Shown here in pieces: positions 29,166 to 38,511 of a stretch of 38,812 nucleotides of DNA. Within the stretch, counting starts at the first letter, position 1. Each line of letters begins with the position of its first letter. The position numbers and the translations under genes are program-made. Below the pieces are notes generated by a model. The model did not search any database and was not told where the DNA came from. It saw only the letters and a list, made by a program, of their open reading frames with translations. The stretch is taken from positions 1 to 38,812 of the forward strand of contig JAPHRK010000082.1 in assembly GCA_026196105.1 (NCBI GenBank). Direction: 5' to 3'. The stretch is from Rhodospirillales bacterium (GTDB lineage: Bacteria > Pseudomonadota > Alphaproteobacteria > Rhodospirillales > JAPHRK01).

Positions 29166-30605
29166 GTGTGGACTAAGAAACTTCGCATAGTTCTTGCGCT
29201 CACAGCTCTTCTTGTTGCAGGTTTTGCGACAACGAGTGTGGTTAGCTATATCGTTGCCCATGATTCTCTCTCTGAACAAATCGCCGAGACGACGCTTCCT
29301 CTGACAAGTGACAATATTTATTCTGAAATTCAGCAAGACTTGCTGCGACCAATCTTTATCTCATCATTGATGGCGCAAGACACTTTCGTGCGAGATTGGG
29401 TCATGTCTGGAGAGAAAGATGTTGCCTCGATAACTCGTTATCTGAGTGAAATTCAAAAACAATATGGAACAATTACCAGTTTTTTTGTTTCTGAGGAAAC
29501 CCGTAAATATTATCATTCTTCTGGAGTTCTTAAAACGATTAAAGAAGAGGATCCTCTAGATAAATGGTACTTCAAAGTCAAGAATATGCGAGACGACTAT
29601 GAGGTTAATGTAGATATAGATACGGCCGATAAGCAATCCATGGTCATCTTTATTAATTACCGAGTTTATGACTACTCTGGTCGTTATATTGGTGCTACTG
29701 GGGTCGGACTTGCCGTTGATGCTGTTAAAAAACTAATTGAAACCTACCAGCAACGGTATGGTCGCAAAGTATATTTCACGGATCGACAAGGAGTTGTCGC
29801 GCTTAATAGTACTGGGTACACGGGGGAAAAAAACATACATGAGCGTCAGGGGATCAAAAAAATTGCGACGCAAATCCTTTCTTCTCCCAGCGGTTCATAC
29901 ACATACCAGAATAAGGGTCATACTGTTTATGTTAACAGTCGTTTAGTACCTGAATTTGATTGGTACCTTCTTGTTGAACAACAAGATGATCCAGGGGAAA
30001 CTCGTATTCTCAATACCTTGTTAAGCAATCTATTGATTAGCTTGTTTATTACAGGAATTGTTTTGCTGTTGGCTAATTTGACGATCAGCAGCTATCAAAA
30101 TCGCCTGGAGGAAATGGCGACGACAGATCAATTAACTGGTATCGCAAATCGCCATATGTTTGATATGCTTTTTGGTCATGCCCTTAAGTCTGCAAAACGG
30201 CATGAAGGCCCAATCTCTGCAATCATTCTCGATATTGATCATTTCAAATACGTTAATGATACCTACGGGCATGCCGCTGGTGACGCGGTTATTCAAAGGG
30301 TGGTAGGGGCAGCAAAAGAACAAATCAGAGAGTCTTATACCATCTGCCGCTGGGGGGGGGAAGAGTTCCTTCTTTTGCTGCCTGATTGTAATTTAGATCA
30401 TGCTCTTAAATTGGCCGAAAATATTCGAGACGCAATTTTAAAGCTCGTTGTAAATTTTGAAGATAAAGATATTTCTGTTACGGCAAGTCTAGGGGTTACC
30501 CTATATAGAGATGAGGAAAGTCAGATTGAATTGTTAAAGAGGGCGGATAGTGCTCTCTATGAAGCTAAGAAATCAGGCCGCAATAGAGTTGAATTCAAAA
30601 TCTAA
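29166..30605 (+). CDS. Membrane-bound diguanylate cyclase with periplasmic sensor
   Basis: A 479-residue protein from GTG 29166. Membrane helix one is at about 8-30, followed by a 250-residue periplasmic domain resembling double-Cache sensors (SFFVSEETRKYYHSSG, WYFKVKN, FINYRVYDYSGRYIGATGVGL). Membrane helix two is at about 287-307. The GGDEF domain follows with GGEEF at 397-401 (CRWGGEEF). The inhibitory site reads RESY (388-391) instead of RxxD, so Asp is missing at Tyr391 and feedback inhibition is probably lost or altered. It likely makes cyclic di-GMP in response to an external small molecule. Confidence 0.9.
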   Translation: MWTKKLRIVLALTALLVAGFATTSVVSYIVAHDSLSEQIAETTLPLTSDNIYSEIQQDLLRPIFISSLMAQDTFVRDWVMSGEKDVASITRYLSEIQKQYGTITSFFVSEETRKYYHSSGVLKTIKEEDPLDKWYFKVKNMRDDYEVNVDIDTADKQSMVIFINYRVYDYSGRYIGATGVGLAVDAVKKLIETYQQRYGRKVYFTDRQGVVALNSTGYTGEKNIHERQGIKKIATQILSSPSGSYTYQNKGHTVYVNSRLVPEFDWYLLVEQQDDPGETRILNTLLSNLLISLFITGIVLLLANLTISSYQNRLEEMATTDQLTGIANRHMFDMLFGHALKSAKRHEGPISAIILDIDHFKYVNDTYGHAAGDAVIQRVVGAAKEQIRESYTICRWGGEEFLLLLPDCNLDHALKLAENIRDAILKLVVNFEDKDISVTASLGVTLYRDEESQIELLKRADSALYEAKKSGRNRVEFKI

Positions 30606-30859
30606 AAACTCACACCAGCCTATTTTCTATCTATAATATTATTTCTATTCTTCGTCAAAACCATAAATTACAAGATGTATAGTTGTTTGTTGTTTGTGCT
30701 TAGATATTATTTAGTGTAATTGCAGCCATTGTTATTTTCTATGTTGCAATTTAGAGAAATCTTATATTAGTATCCGGAAAAATTATAGTAAGCCCTAGCT
30801 GTTATCAAAGATGGCCTACGGGGGGGCGTTCTATTCATTTGAGCTCAGGAGCGTGGCTA

Positions 30860-32401
30860 TTGATTGTTAGGTCTAAAGGCTTAAGTACGCGCATTGTCGC
30901 TCTAGCTTTTTCGGTGATTATTTTTTTACTGGCCTCTATTGGCGGTACTGCTGTTGTTGAAATCTATGACCTGAGGAAGGATGTAGATAACATTTACCGA
31001 CACCCTTTTGCAGTTAGTAATGCAGCAAAAGAAATCAATATTCACCTCAATGCCATGCACAGAAGCATGAAGGACGTGGTTCTTTCGACAAATCAGGAAG
31101 AATTAAATACGGCAATATCTAAAGTAAGCGATTATGAGAAAGAAGCCTTTGAAGATTTTGACATCATTTTTCAACGTTTTTTAGGCGATAAATCCCAAAT
31201 CCAAAAACTTCATAAAAATTTTACTGCATGGAAAAGTATTCGAGATCGTGTCATCCGGCTTGTCCAGGAAGGGAAAGTTAAAGAAGCGGCTGCCCTAACA
31301 AAAGGCGAGGGAGCTGAGCACGTCGTCCTTTTAGAAAAACAAACGAGAAGCTTAGTTAAGTTTGCTCATGGAAAGGCAGAGGAGTTTAGAAACCAAGCTG
31401 TGCAAAGTGAGCGAGTTGCTTTTATTCTCGTGAGTACACTTCTATCTATTGCTATTATTGTTGCTGTGATTATTGCGGTCTGGGTTGTTAAAGATTTACG
31501 GGAAAACCGGAAACAAACAGCGCGTCGAGAAAACTTAATTGACCAAAACATTCTTATCGCCTGGATGAACAATGAAGGCAAAATATCTGATACAAGCAAT
31601 CATTTAGCCCGTTTAGTTGGCGCAGAAAAATCAGAACTCATTGGACAAGATGCCAGTGCCATCCTTGGGGATGAAGGCCGCCATGATGATCTTGATGAAA
31701 TCCTAAGAGTCGCCAGAAGTGGTAAAGTATGGTCCGGGGAAATTAGGCGTCTAGATAGTGAAGGAAACGTTCATTGGCTGCTTGCTGAAGTTCATCCTGA
31801 GCTTGATGAACTATTCTCTCCTGTTGGGTATTCAGTCATTTACCAAGATGTTTCCGATAAAAAAATCTCTGTAACCGATAAGCTGACTGGGTTACCAAAT
31901 CGGCGTAGCTTTGATGCAACGATTGATCACCAAATTCGACTTGCACGCCGGGATGAAAATTATCTAACCCTTGCCATATTGGACGTGGATTATTTTAAAA
32001 AGTACAACGACAGCTATGGCCATCCAAAAGGCGATATTATCCTTAGCCGTGTCAGTAAAATCATTAAAGAGTCCATGAGGCGTCCTGGAGATTATGTTAG
32101 CCGGATCGGTGGGGAAGAGTTTGCTATCCTATTTAGTGGTAATGATGCTGTTCAATCTAGAAAGACCCTTGAAATGGTTTGTGCTGCGGTTGAACAACAA
32201 AAAATCCCACACGAAAAGAGTGATGTCAGTGATTATATAACGATTTCTATTGGGGCTTCTGTGGTCCATGGGAGTTCAATTCCCGATGTTGAAGAACTTT
32301 ACGATGGCGCTGATCGTACCCTTTATATGGCGAAGAAAAAACGTAATTCAGTTATTGTTGAGCAAGGAAATATTACAACGATTTCCTCTGCGAGAAGTTA
32401 A
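30860..32401 (+). CDS. Membrane-bound diguanylate cyclase with four-helix sensor and PAS domain
   Basis: About 513 residues from TTG 30860, which has AGGAG eight bases upstream; the TTG at 30839 has no such site. Membrane helix one spans about 12-34. A 150-residue periplasmic four-helix-bundle sensor follows (HLNAMHRSMKDVVLST). Membrane helix two (VAFILVSTLLSIAIIVAVII) spans about 186-210. A PAS domain (225-335) follows. The GGDEF domain contains GGEEF at 417-421 with Arg-Pro-Gly-Asp as the intact inhibitory site five residues before it. It synthesises cyclic di-GMP. The 254-nt spacer before it is very AT-rich and holds no gene. Confidence 0.9.
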   Translation: MIVRSKGLSTRIVALAFSVIIFLLASIGGTAVVEIYDLRKDVDNIYRHPFAVSNAAKEINIHLNAMHRSMKDVVLSTNQEELNTAISKVSDYEKEAFEDFDIIFQRFLGDKSQIQKLHKNFTAWKSIRDRVIRLVQEGKVKEAAALTKGEGAEHVVLLEKQTRSLVKFAHGKAEEFRNQAVQSERVAFILVSTLLSIAIIVAVIIAVWVVKDLRENRKQTARRENLIDQNILIAWMNNEGKISDTSNHLARLVGAEKSELIGQDASAILGDEGRHDDLDEILRVARSGKVWSGEIRRLDSEGNVHWLLAEVHPELDELFSPVGYSVIYQDVSDKKISVTDKLTGLPNRRSFDATIDHQIRLARRDENYLTLAILDVDYFKKYNDSYGHPKGDIILSRVSKIIKESMRRPGDYVSRIGGEEFAILFSGNDAVQSRKTLEMVCAAVEQQKIPHEKSDVSDYITISIGASVVHGSSIPDVEELYDGADRTLYMAKKKRNSVIVEQGNITTISSARS

Positions 32402-33072
32402 GAGGCATCTAAGCTACAGGCAAGGGTTTTGCTGATATGTGACAAAGGTTTGCCTGTTGCTGATCGCCAAGTGTTGAAAGCTTCCTGGACTGAAGTTAAA
32501 TCTCTTTTTGATGTTGGTTTCTTTTCAACAACACCAGCTTGGATTAGAGCTGCAATGACATCAGGGTTCAGGATGAATGAATCTTTACCCATTGTCCTTA
32601 GGAATACTTGACCAGTAAGCCCCCCTAAACGGCTACCTCTCTTTTTCAGTATATCCAATAGCCCTATAAAGTTCTCAGTTGGCCAATCAGCAAAGAACGC
32701 TGCAGCTGATCCATGTTCTTGAGCAAGATCGGCAACAAAAACGGCATTTTCAATTGTTGCCTTAATTTTCTGACCATTGCGAATGATCCGAGTATCTGAG
32801 GCAAGTTGATCTAGTTCATCGGGGGGAAGAAAAGAAAGGCGGCTTGGATCAAAGCTATGGAATGCTTCTTCAAACCCATCCCATTTAGCCTCAATTATCT
32901 TCCACACAAAACCAGCTTGGAAAACCCTTTTTGTCATGGTGGCGAGCCAGCGGTCATCCTGGATAGCTTTCAACTGCTCTGGGGGTTTTACATCAGGCAT
33001 CAAAGCTTCAAGAGCTTGGTCTCCCCCTTTGCGTTCGGCAGCTTTTTGCCAAATATCTGAAAAATCAATCAT
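32398..33072 (-). CDS. DNA-3-methyladenine glycosylase I-like protein
   Basis: A 224-residue protein of the TAG family (helix-hairpin-helix glycosylase). The marks are FQAGFVWKIIEAKWDGFEEAF near residues 52-72, a FDPSRLSFLPPDEL segment, and IIRNGQKIKATIENA around 96-110. A later aromatic/acidic region surrounds the hairpin. It excises 3-methyladenine from alkylated DNA. The usual zinc-binding Cys/His ends of TAG are not obvious, so it is a divergent member. It lies 7 nt from the solute-binding gene and overlaps the convergent cyclase end by 4 nt. Confidence 0.75.
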   Translation of the reverse strand: MIDFSDIWQKAAERKGGDQALEALMPDVKPPEQLKAIQDDRWLATMTKRVFQAGFVWKIIEAKWDGFEEAFHSFDPSRLSFLPPDELDQLASDTRIIRNGQKIKATIENAVFVADLAQEHGSAAAFFADWPTENFIGLLDILKKRGSRLGGLTGQVFLRTMGKDSFILNPDVIAALIQAGVVEKKPTSKRDLTSVQEAFNTWRSATGKPLSHISKTLACSLDAS

Positions 33073-33079
33073 GTGTTTA

Positions 33080-33805
33080 TCAATTTATATAGCTGTGCCA
33101 AATTTCTGAAACGCGACCAGATTTAACCAATTTCTTTGTTGCTTCCTGAAGCTTTAATACTTGTTCGAGGCTTACCCCACTTTTTGAGCAATGTACCCAA
33201 AAATACCTTTCTGTTAAAACTAGAGGAGGAGCAAGAGTATTCTGATCAAAATTAACACGCCTCATATTAAAGCGAAATGCCATCAAAGGGCCTGCTATTG
33301 CATCGACTCTCCCTCGCTGTAACATAAGTACTGCTTGATAATCATCTTTGGTGAATCGTTTTTTGAAGGATGTGTCTTTATCAAATTGATGGTTAAAGTG
33401 ACTGCCACGGACAACTCCGATATTGAGTCCTTTTAGGTCTTCATATGTTGCTAAAGGGGTTTCTTTTTTGGCGAGAACAATCAATTGCGCAGCTATTTTA
33501 ATATCTGCAATAGGGTAAGAAAAAGCTTCACTATAAGGTGACCGAGCGACAATGGTGCAGCCGGGAATACTTGCTTTCACAGCCTCAACAACACGAGCTA
33601 AAGGTTCCAGGCTATGGTTAATGGTCAGTCCTGATAATTTTCCTATCTCATATGCAATATCATTTAGGATACCCTTACTTTCTCCTGTTTGGCTTTTAAA
33701 ACCCCATGGAGAGATGTCCAATGTCTTAAAAGACAAAGGTTCCGCTTTTGCTGTAAAAGCAAAAGAGATGAATAGAAAAATAAACGTAATCCGTAATCTT
33801 GGCAT
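33080..33805 (-). CDS. Periplasmic solute-binding protein (SBP_bac_3-like)
   Basis: A 241-residue protein with a signal peptide (core ITFIFLFISFAFTA, cleavage probably after AKA at residue 21). The mature domain has the family 3 layout: ISPWGFK at the start, GILNDIAYEIGKLSGL, DLKGLNIGVVRGS and LQRGRVDAIAGPLMAF. No transporter genes flank it. It sits between the chemoreceptor gene (65 nt upstream) and the glycosylase gene (7 nt). It may sense a ligand rather than import it; a chemoreceptor without periplasmic domain is an unlikely direct partner. Confidence 0.85.
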   Translation of the reverse strand: MPRLRITFIFLFISFAFTAKAEPLSFKTLDISPWGFKSQTGESKGILNDIAYEIGKLSGLTINHSLEPLARVVEAVKASIPGCTIVARSPYSEAFSYPIADIKIAAQLIVLAKKETPLATYEDLKGLNIGVVRGSHFNHQFDKDTSFKKRFTKDDYQAVLMLQRGRVDAIAGPLMAFRFNMRRVNFDQNTLAPPLVLTERYFWVHCSKSGVSLEQVLKLQEATKKLVKSGRVSEIWHSYIN

Positions 33806-33870
33806 CTTCGTAATCTTTCAAGAGGAGGGTTAATTACCCCTCCTCAGACAACGTTTTATTATCCAAATGT

Positions 33871-35298
33871 CTAGATTTTATAACCCATTCGCATTCCGCC
33901 CCAATGCCGACCCTTGACTACGATAGGGCTGGCGACATCTTTCATGAGAACAAAGTTCCCGCCCCCAAGGTCACGTCTGTAAGTTTGGACCAAAACTGGC
34001 TTTTGGTTTTTCCCAGCATTTAATCCCGTCCGATCATTAAAGATGCGTCTGTTCCGGCAGTTTGCATTGTTCCAGACAGGATCGTTTCCTTGGGGTTTTG
34101 ATACGGCCATGATGTGGGTAGGCAGATATCCATTGCGATCAACCGCAGCAATAAAAGCAATTTTGTCGTCAGATTGAGTGATGGGCTCCTGAATGGGAGG
34201 TAAAACACGGTCTGTGAATTCTAAGAACCGCGTTGTCACTTGTTCGGGGTCGGTTCCAGAGATTGTTTGGTAATTTTCATCAAAAAAGTCATCAAGGGAT
34301 ATTTCACCGTTATCGATGGCATCTTCAAAAAGCCCGGAAACCTTTTGAGCTGTTTCCTGAACAGTTTCCAAAAACTTGGTGTCATCAGTCGTGAAACCGC
34401 TAACAGCGATGTAGTTCATCATACTCTCAGTTTCCCCAAGAGCTGCTGTGATGCGGCTATCTGCTGATTTGAGATTATTACTGGCAACGGATAGGCCATT
34501 CACCATCTCTTCAACGTTTTCATTCACCTCAGTGCATTGCCCAAGACTAGTATGAGCCGCTGAAGTGATAGAGCTAACTTGTCCTTCAACGGAGCTAAAT
34601 GACTCTGCAAAGCTATTAATCGCGTCATCAATGGCTGTTACGCCGGAATTAACTTCTGTAGCAGCATCGATCGTTGTTGTTGATTCTGTGATCAAGCTTT
34701 CGATTTGGGTCGTTAGAGCGTGAACTGTTTCATTAATCCGCTCTGTGGCTTTTGCCGTTTCATTGGCGAGGGCTTTTACTTCACCTGCAACAACGGCAAA
34801 TCCTTTGCCTGCTTCGCCAGCACGAGCCGCCTCAATGGTGGCGTTCAGGGCAAGCAAGTTTGTTTGCTTTGCGATGGTTTGGATGCCTTCAGCAATTTCA
34901 GAAACGCCTTTGAGAGAGCCATCCAAATCCTCAAGACGTTTCTCAATGTTGGTGACTGAGTTTACGAGCCCCGTAATTCCTTCGACAGCAGAAGAAATAG
35001 TTTCACGAGATTCACTAAGCTGCTGGTCTGCTTCAACCGTAACCCGGCTTGTTTCCTGGCCTGCACTGTCAACATCAGTAATTGCATTGGTTAGTTGCAA
35101 GATCAAATTGCTCAGGCGGTCAAATGTACTTACCTGATCTTCAATGAAACGTGAAACTTCTTCAACTGTACCAGCCGTTTCAGCCATTTCAAGGCTGACG
35201 ACTTCCGCTCGTTTTAAGGTGTTTGTTGCAAATTCATCTGCGCGTTTTGATACTGCTGACGCATCGGCGCTAATGGTTGTCTCCGTTGTCGTTTCCAA
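33871..35298 (-). CDS. Soluble methyl-accepting chemotaxis protein
   Basis: About 475 residues from TTG 35298, which has GGGGAG seven bases upstream (a TTG six codons earlier lacks a site). There is no membrane helix, so the receptor is cytosolic. Residues up to about 300 form the coiled-coil signalling domain with the conserved hairpin [20 protein letters not shown] followed by [12 protein letters not shown]. The last 130 residues form a separate domain ([47 protein letters not shown]) resembling a Cache/PAS-like sensor at the C-terminus. It should signal through CheA/CheW; no chemotaxis partners are in the window. Confidence 0.85.
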   Translation of the reverse strand: METTTETTISADASAVSKRADEFATNTLKRAEVVSLEMAETAGTVEEVSRFIEDQVSTFDRLSNLILQLTNAITDVDSAGQETSRVTVEADQQLSESRETISSAVEGITGLVNSVTNIEKRLEDLDGSLKGVSEIAEGIQTIAKQTNLLALNATIEAARAGEAGKGFAVVAGEVKALANETAKATERINETVHALTTQIESLITESTTTIDAATEVNSGVTAIDDAINSFAESFSSVEGQVSSITSAAHTSLGQCTEVNENVEEMVNGLSVASNNLKSADSRITAALGETESMMNYIAVSGFTTDDTKFLETVQETAQKVSGLFEDAIDNGEISLDDFFDENYQTISGTDPEQVTTRFLEFTDRVLPPIQEPITQSDDKIAFIAAVDRNGYLPTHIMAVSKPQGNDPVWNNANCRNRRIFNDRTGLNAGKNQKPVLVQTYRRDLGGGNFVLMKDVASPIVVKGRHWGGMRMGYKI

Positions 35299-35630
35299 CT
35301 TCACTCTCCCCGGCAAAGATCATGTGAGCATTCGATTGCCCACTATTAGACCTGAGGCTTATTTAATAGCCTCATTTACTCCTATAATAATGAAGATGGT
35401 ACTCCCTACCGTCTCCATGCACTCCCTACTCTTGATATTGATGGTTCTCTGCTTTTAAAGCAAGATGAATAGCTCAAAAATTGGACATATATACTATAGG
35501 ATATTGCATCATCCGATCTTCATAAATGGAGATAGGGTCATATGGGACTTTGTGTGGGTGATTTAAGGCTTGTTATTGTTTACCTTTTTAGATTATTTTC
35601 GTCGCAAGAAATCTACTGAAAGGATCACTG
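35299..35630. promoter_or_regulatory. Divergent spacer with a near-perfect inverted repeat
   Basis: A 332-nt gene-free spacer between divergent genes. TGAGGCT (35353-35359), an 8-nt AT loop, and AGCCTCA (35368-35374) form a perfect 7-bp dyad about 55-75 bases upstream of the chemoreceptor start. The position suggests an operator or leader hairpin for that gene. AAAGGA lies seven bases before the ATG at 35631. I see no convincing -35/-10 pair. Confidence 0.4.
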
Positions 35631-35846
35631 ATGGCCAATATTTTGCCACAGCAGGAACTATTTCTTGAATTGCTCATTATGTCAGGTGATATCGCTATAG
35701 CGTCGGGCGACGAAGATACAATTTTGCAACGTACTCTTCAGGAGTGCAAAGCCAAAGGTTGGGTTAATCTTACCCCTTTTGGTGCCGGCTTTAACAAAGC
35801 AAGTATTACCCCTACAGGTAGAACTCAAGTTAAAATTAGTAAATAA
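35631..35846 (+). CDS. Small protein of unknown function
   Basis: A 71-residue protein with AAAGGA seven bases before its ATG. The sequence (QQELFLELLIMSGDIAIAS, then LQRTLQECKAKGWVNLTP, then KASITPTGRTQV) has the helix-helix-wing order of a small winged-helix protein, with the typical GWV-L-T and ITPTG turns. A DNA-binding role is possible but unproven. It ends 41 nt before pepN and could be co-transcribed with it. Confidence 0.65.
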   Translation: MANILPQQELFLELLIMSGDIAIASGDEDTILQRTLQECKAKGWVNLTPFGAGFNKASITPTGRTQVKISK

Positions 35847-35887
35847 CCTTTTTCTAAGGTAATGTTCTGCATATCCAGGAGATTAAA

Positions 35888-38494
35888 TTGACGGCTGAGC
35901 CAAAGGCAATAAAGCGCGAAGATTACCGCCAGCTTGGGTACCACATTAAAACGACCGAGTTGTTTTTTGAATTAGAAGAAAATTCGACCAAAGTTACCAA
36001 TCGCCTTACCGTCTTAAGGCAAGATAGTGAGAGTAAAACCGACTTTCCATTCGTCTTAAATGGTGAAGATCTCACCCTACTGTCTCTTAAATTAGATGAC
36101 ATCCCTTTAGAAAAAGGGAGTTACGACCTTTCATCTACTCAGCTTATCCTTTCATCTCTTCCAAACGAGTTTGTTTTGGAAGTAGAAACTAAAATCAACC
36201 CAGCAGAAAATACCAAACTTGAAGGTCTTTATCTCTCTAGCGGGAATTATTGTACCCAGTGTGAGGCTGAAGGTTTTCGCCGCATTACATTTTTCCCTGA
36301 TCGTCCAGATGTTTTGGCTACCTACACGGTGACGATCCAGGCTGATAAAACCAAATTCCCTGTTCTGCTCTCCAACGGAAACTTGGTTGAGGAGGGGAGC
36401 TTAGAAAATGGGCGTCACTTCGCCAAATGGCATGACCCTTTTCCAAAACCAAGTTATCTCTTTGCCTTGGTAGCTGGAAACCTTGCAAAGATTGAAGATA
36501 ACTTCACGACAGGTTCAGGGAGAGATGTTGCTTTAAGGATTTTTGTCGAGCCAGGGAACGAAGACCGCTGTGCTTACGCAATGGACTCCTTGAAACGGGC
36601 CATGAAGTGGGATGAAGAAGTTTATGGTCTGGAGTATGATCTTGACCTTTTTAACATTGTCGCAGTTGGTGATTTCAACATGGGGGCCATGGAGAACAAA
36701 AGCCTTAACGTTTTTAACTCCAAATATGTGTTGGCAAATTCTGAAACGGCGACCGACGCAGATTATGGCAATATTGAAGCCATTGTCGCCCACGAGTATT
36801 TCCACAATTGGACCGGAAATAGAGTCACTTGCCGAGATTGGTTTCAACTAAGCCTCAAGGAAGGTTTGACCGTTTTCAGAGATCAGGAATTCTCTGGCGA
36901 TATGCGCTCACGTCCCGTGCAACGGATTGGCGATGTTCGTATGCTCAGAGGACGGCAATTCATGGAAGATGCCGGTCCCTTAGCCCATCCGGTTCGTCCC
37001 GACTCTTATATAGAAATCAATAATTTTTATACAGCTACCGTTTATGAAAAAGGGGCTGAAGTTATCCGCATGATGCATCGGCTTCTTGGGGCAGAAAATT
37101 ATCGTAAAGGGATGGACCTCTATTTTGAGCGCCATGATGGGCAAGCTGTAACCTGTGATGATTTTGTGCTGGCAATGGAAGCCGCCTCTGGGGTTGATTT
37201 GGAACGATTCCGCAGGTGGTACAGCCAAGCAGGAACCCCAACTGTAGAGGCATTGGGTGATTACGATGAAGAGGCCAAGAAATTTACCTTAACCCTCAAA
37301 CAATCTACACCACCAACCCCCGGACAATCCAAAAAAGAACCCCTGCATATGCCCTTTGATATGGCACTTATTGGGCAGGATGGACAGGAGATAACTTATC
37401 CAGAAACTCAATCTCCGTTAGATTTTAGGCAAACTGAACAGCAATTTGTTTTTAATGATATTACCGTCCGACCTGTTCTCTCTTTAAACAGAGGGTTTGC
37501 AGCACCAGTTTACCTCAAGACCAACCAAACCGATGATGAGTTGGCATTCCTGATGGCAAAGGACAATGACCCCTTCGCCCGTTGGGAAGCAGGTCAGCAA
37601 TATGCGACAAAAATTTTACTGGCAATGACAGCGGATCAAAATTTGGTGCCTGACAGGAGCTTTATTGAGGCTATTGGTGGTAACTTGGCAGATCCCACCC
37701 TTGATAAAGCTTTTGCTGCCTTAGCAGTTTCTTTGCCTGATGAAGATTTCTTGGCAGAGCAAATGGATGTAGTGGATATTGATGGTATTCACCAAGCTCG
37801 CAAAACCCTGAAGAAAGCTATAGCTCAAAGTTTTGAAGATAAATTCTATCAAGTTTATCGAGCAAATCTGTCGAACCAGGCTTATGAACCAACTGCAGAG
37901 CAAGCTGGGCAACGGTCGCTAAAGAATGCGGCTCTGAGTTATATAGCCGCCCTAGAGACTGAGCAGTCTATTGCCTTAGTCGCTGATCAATATCAATCTG
38001 CAGACAATATGACAGATACCATGGCGGCTTTGATTTGCCTGAATGACTTAGAAGCGTCAGAAAGACAAACTGCCCTTGATCACTTCTATAACCGCTTCAA
38101 GGATGATGTGAATGTGGTCGACAAGTGGTTGGCATTGCAGGCAAAATCCACTGTCTCAGGAACCTTGCAAAGGGTAACTGCGCTTTTAACCCATGAAGCC
38201 TTTACCATTAAAAACCCCAATAAAGTCCGTTCTTTAATTGGGGTGTTTGCCATTGCCAATCCTGTGGTCTTTCACGCTAATGATGGAACAGGCTATGACT
38301 TTTTGGCGGATAGGGTGATTGAACTTAATGAGGTGAACCCTCAAGTTGCTGCACGACTTATCCAACCTCTTGGGCGTTGGCGCAAATTTGCCCCCCAACG
38401 GCAAGAATTAATGAAAGCCGCGCTTGAAAGGGTGTTAAATACCCCTAACTTAGCCAAAGATATTTATGAGATAACGTCAAAGTCTCTTGGCTAA
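35888..38494 (+). CDS. pepN: Aminopeptidase N (M1 family)
   Basis: An 868-residue zinc aminopeptidase of the bacterial PepN type. TTG 35888 is the start, with AGGAG seven bases upstream. The substrate-binding GAMEN motif is at residues 266-270. The zinc site HEYFH is at 302-306 with Glu325 as third ligand (HExxHx18E, spacing exact). The N-terminal beta domain (1-190), catalytic domain (190-440), a small beta domain and the C-terminal helical arch are all present, so it appears full length (E. coli PepN has 870 residues). It trims N-terminal residues from cytosolic peptides. Confidence 0.95.
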   Translation: MTAEPKAIKREDYRQLGYHIKTTELFFELEENSTKVTNRLTVLRQDSESKTDFPFVLNGEDLTLLSLKLDDIPLEKGSYDLSSTQLILSSLPNEFVLEVETKINPAENTKLEGLYLSSGNYCTQCEAEGFRRITFFPDRPDVLATYTVTIQADKTKFPVLLSNGNLVEEGSLENGRHFAKWHDPFPKPSYLFALVAGNLAKIEDNFTTGSGRDVALRIFVEPGNEDRCAYAMDSLKRAMKWDEEVYGLEYDLDLFNIVAVGDFNMGAMENKSLNVFNSKYVLANSETATDADYGNIEAIVAHEYFHNWTGNRVTCRDWFQLSLKEGLTVFRDQEFSGDMRSRPVQRIGDVRMLRGRQFMEDAGPLAHPVRPDSYIEINNFYTATVYEKGAEVIRMMHRLLGAENYRKGMDLYFERHDGQAVTCDDFVLAMEAASGVDLERFRRWYSQAGTPTVEALGDYDEEAKKFTLTLKQSTPPTPGQSKKEPLHMPFDMALIGQDGQEITYPETQSPLDFRQTEQQFVFNDITVRPVLSLNRGFAAPVYLKTNQTDDELAFLMAKDNDPFARWEAGQQYATKILLAMTADQNLVPDRSFIEAIGGNLADPTLDKAFAALAVSLPDEDFLAEQMDVVDIDGIHQARKTLKKAIAQSFEDKFYQVYRANLSNQAYEPTAEQAGQRSLKNAALSYIAALETEQSIALVADQYQSADNMTDTMAALICLNDLEASERQTALDHFYNRFKDDVNVVDKWLALQAKSTVSGTLQRVTALLTHEAFTIKNPNKVRSLIGVFAIANPVVFHANDGTGYDFLADRVIELNEVNPQVAARLIQPLGRWRKFAPQRQELMKAALERVLNTPNLAKDIYEITSKSLG

Positions 38495-38511
38495 AAGGAT
38501 AAACCCCGATA

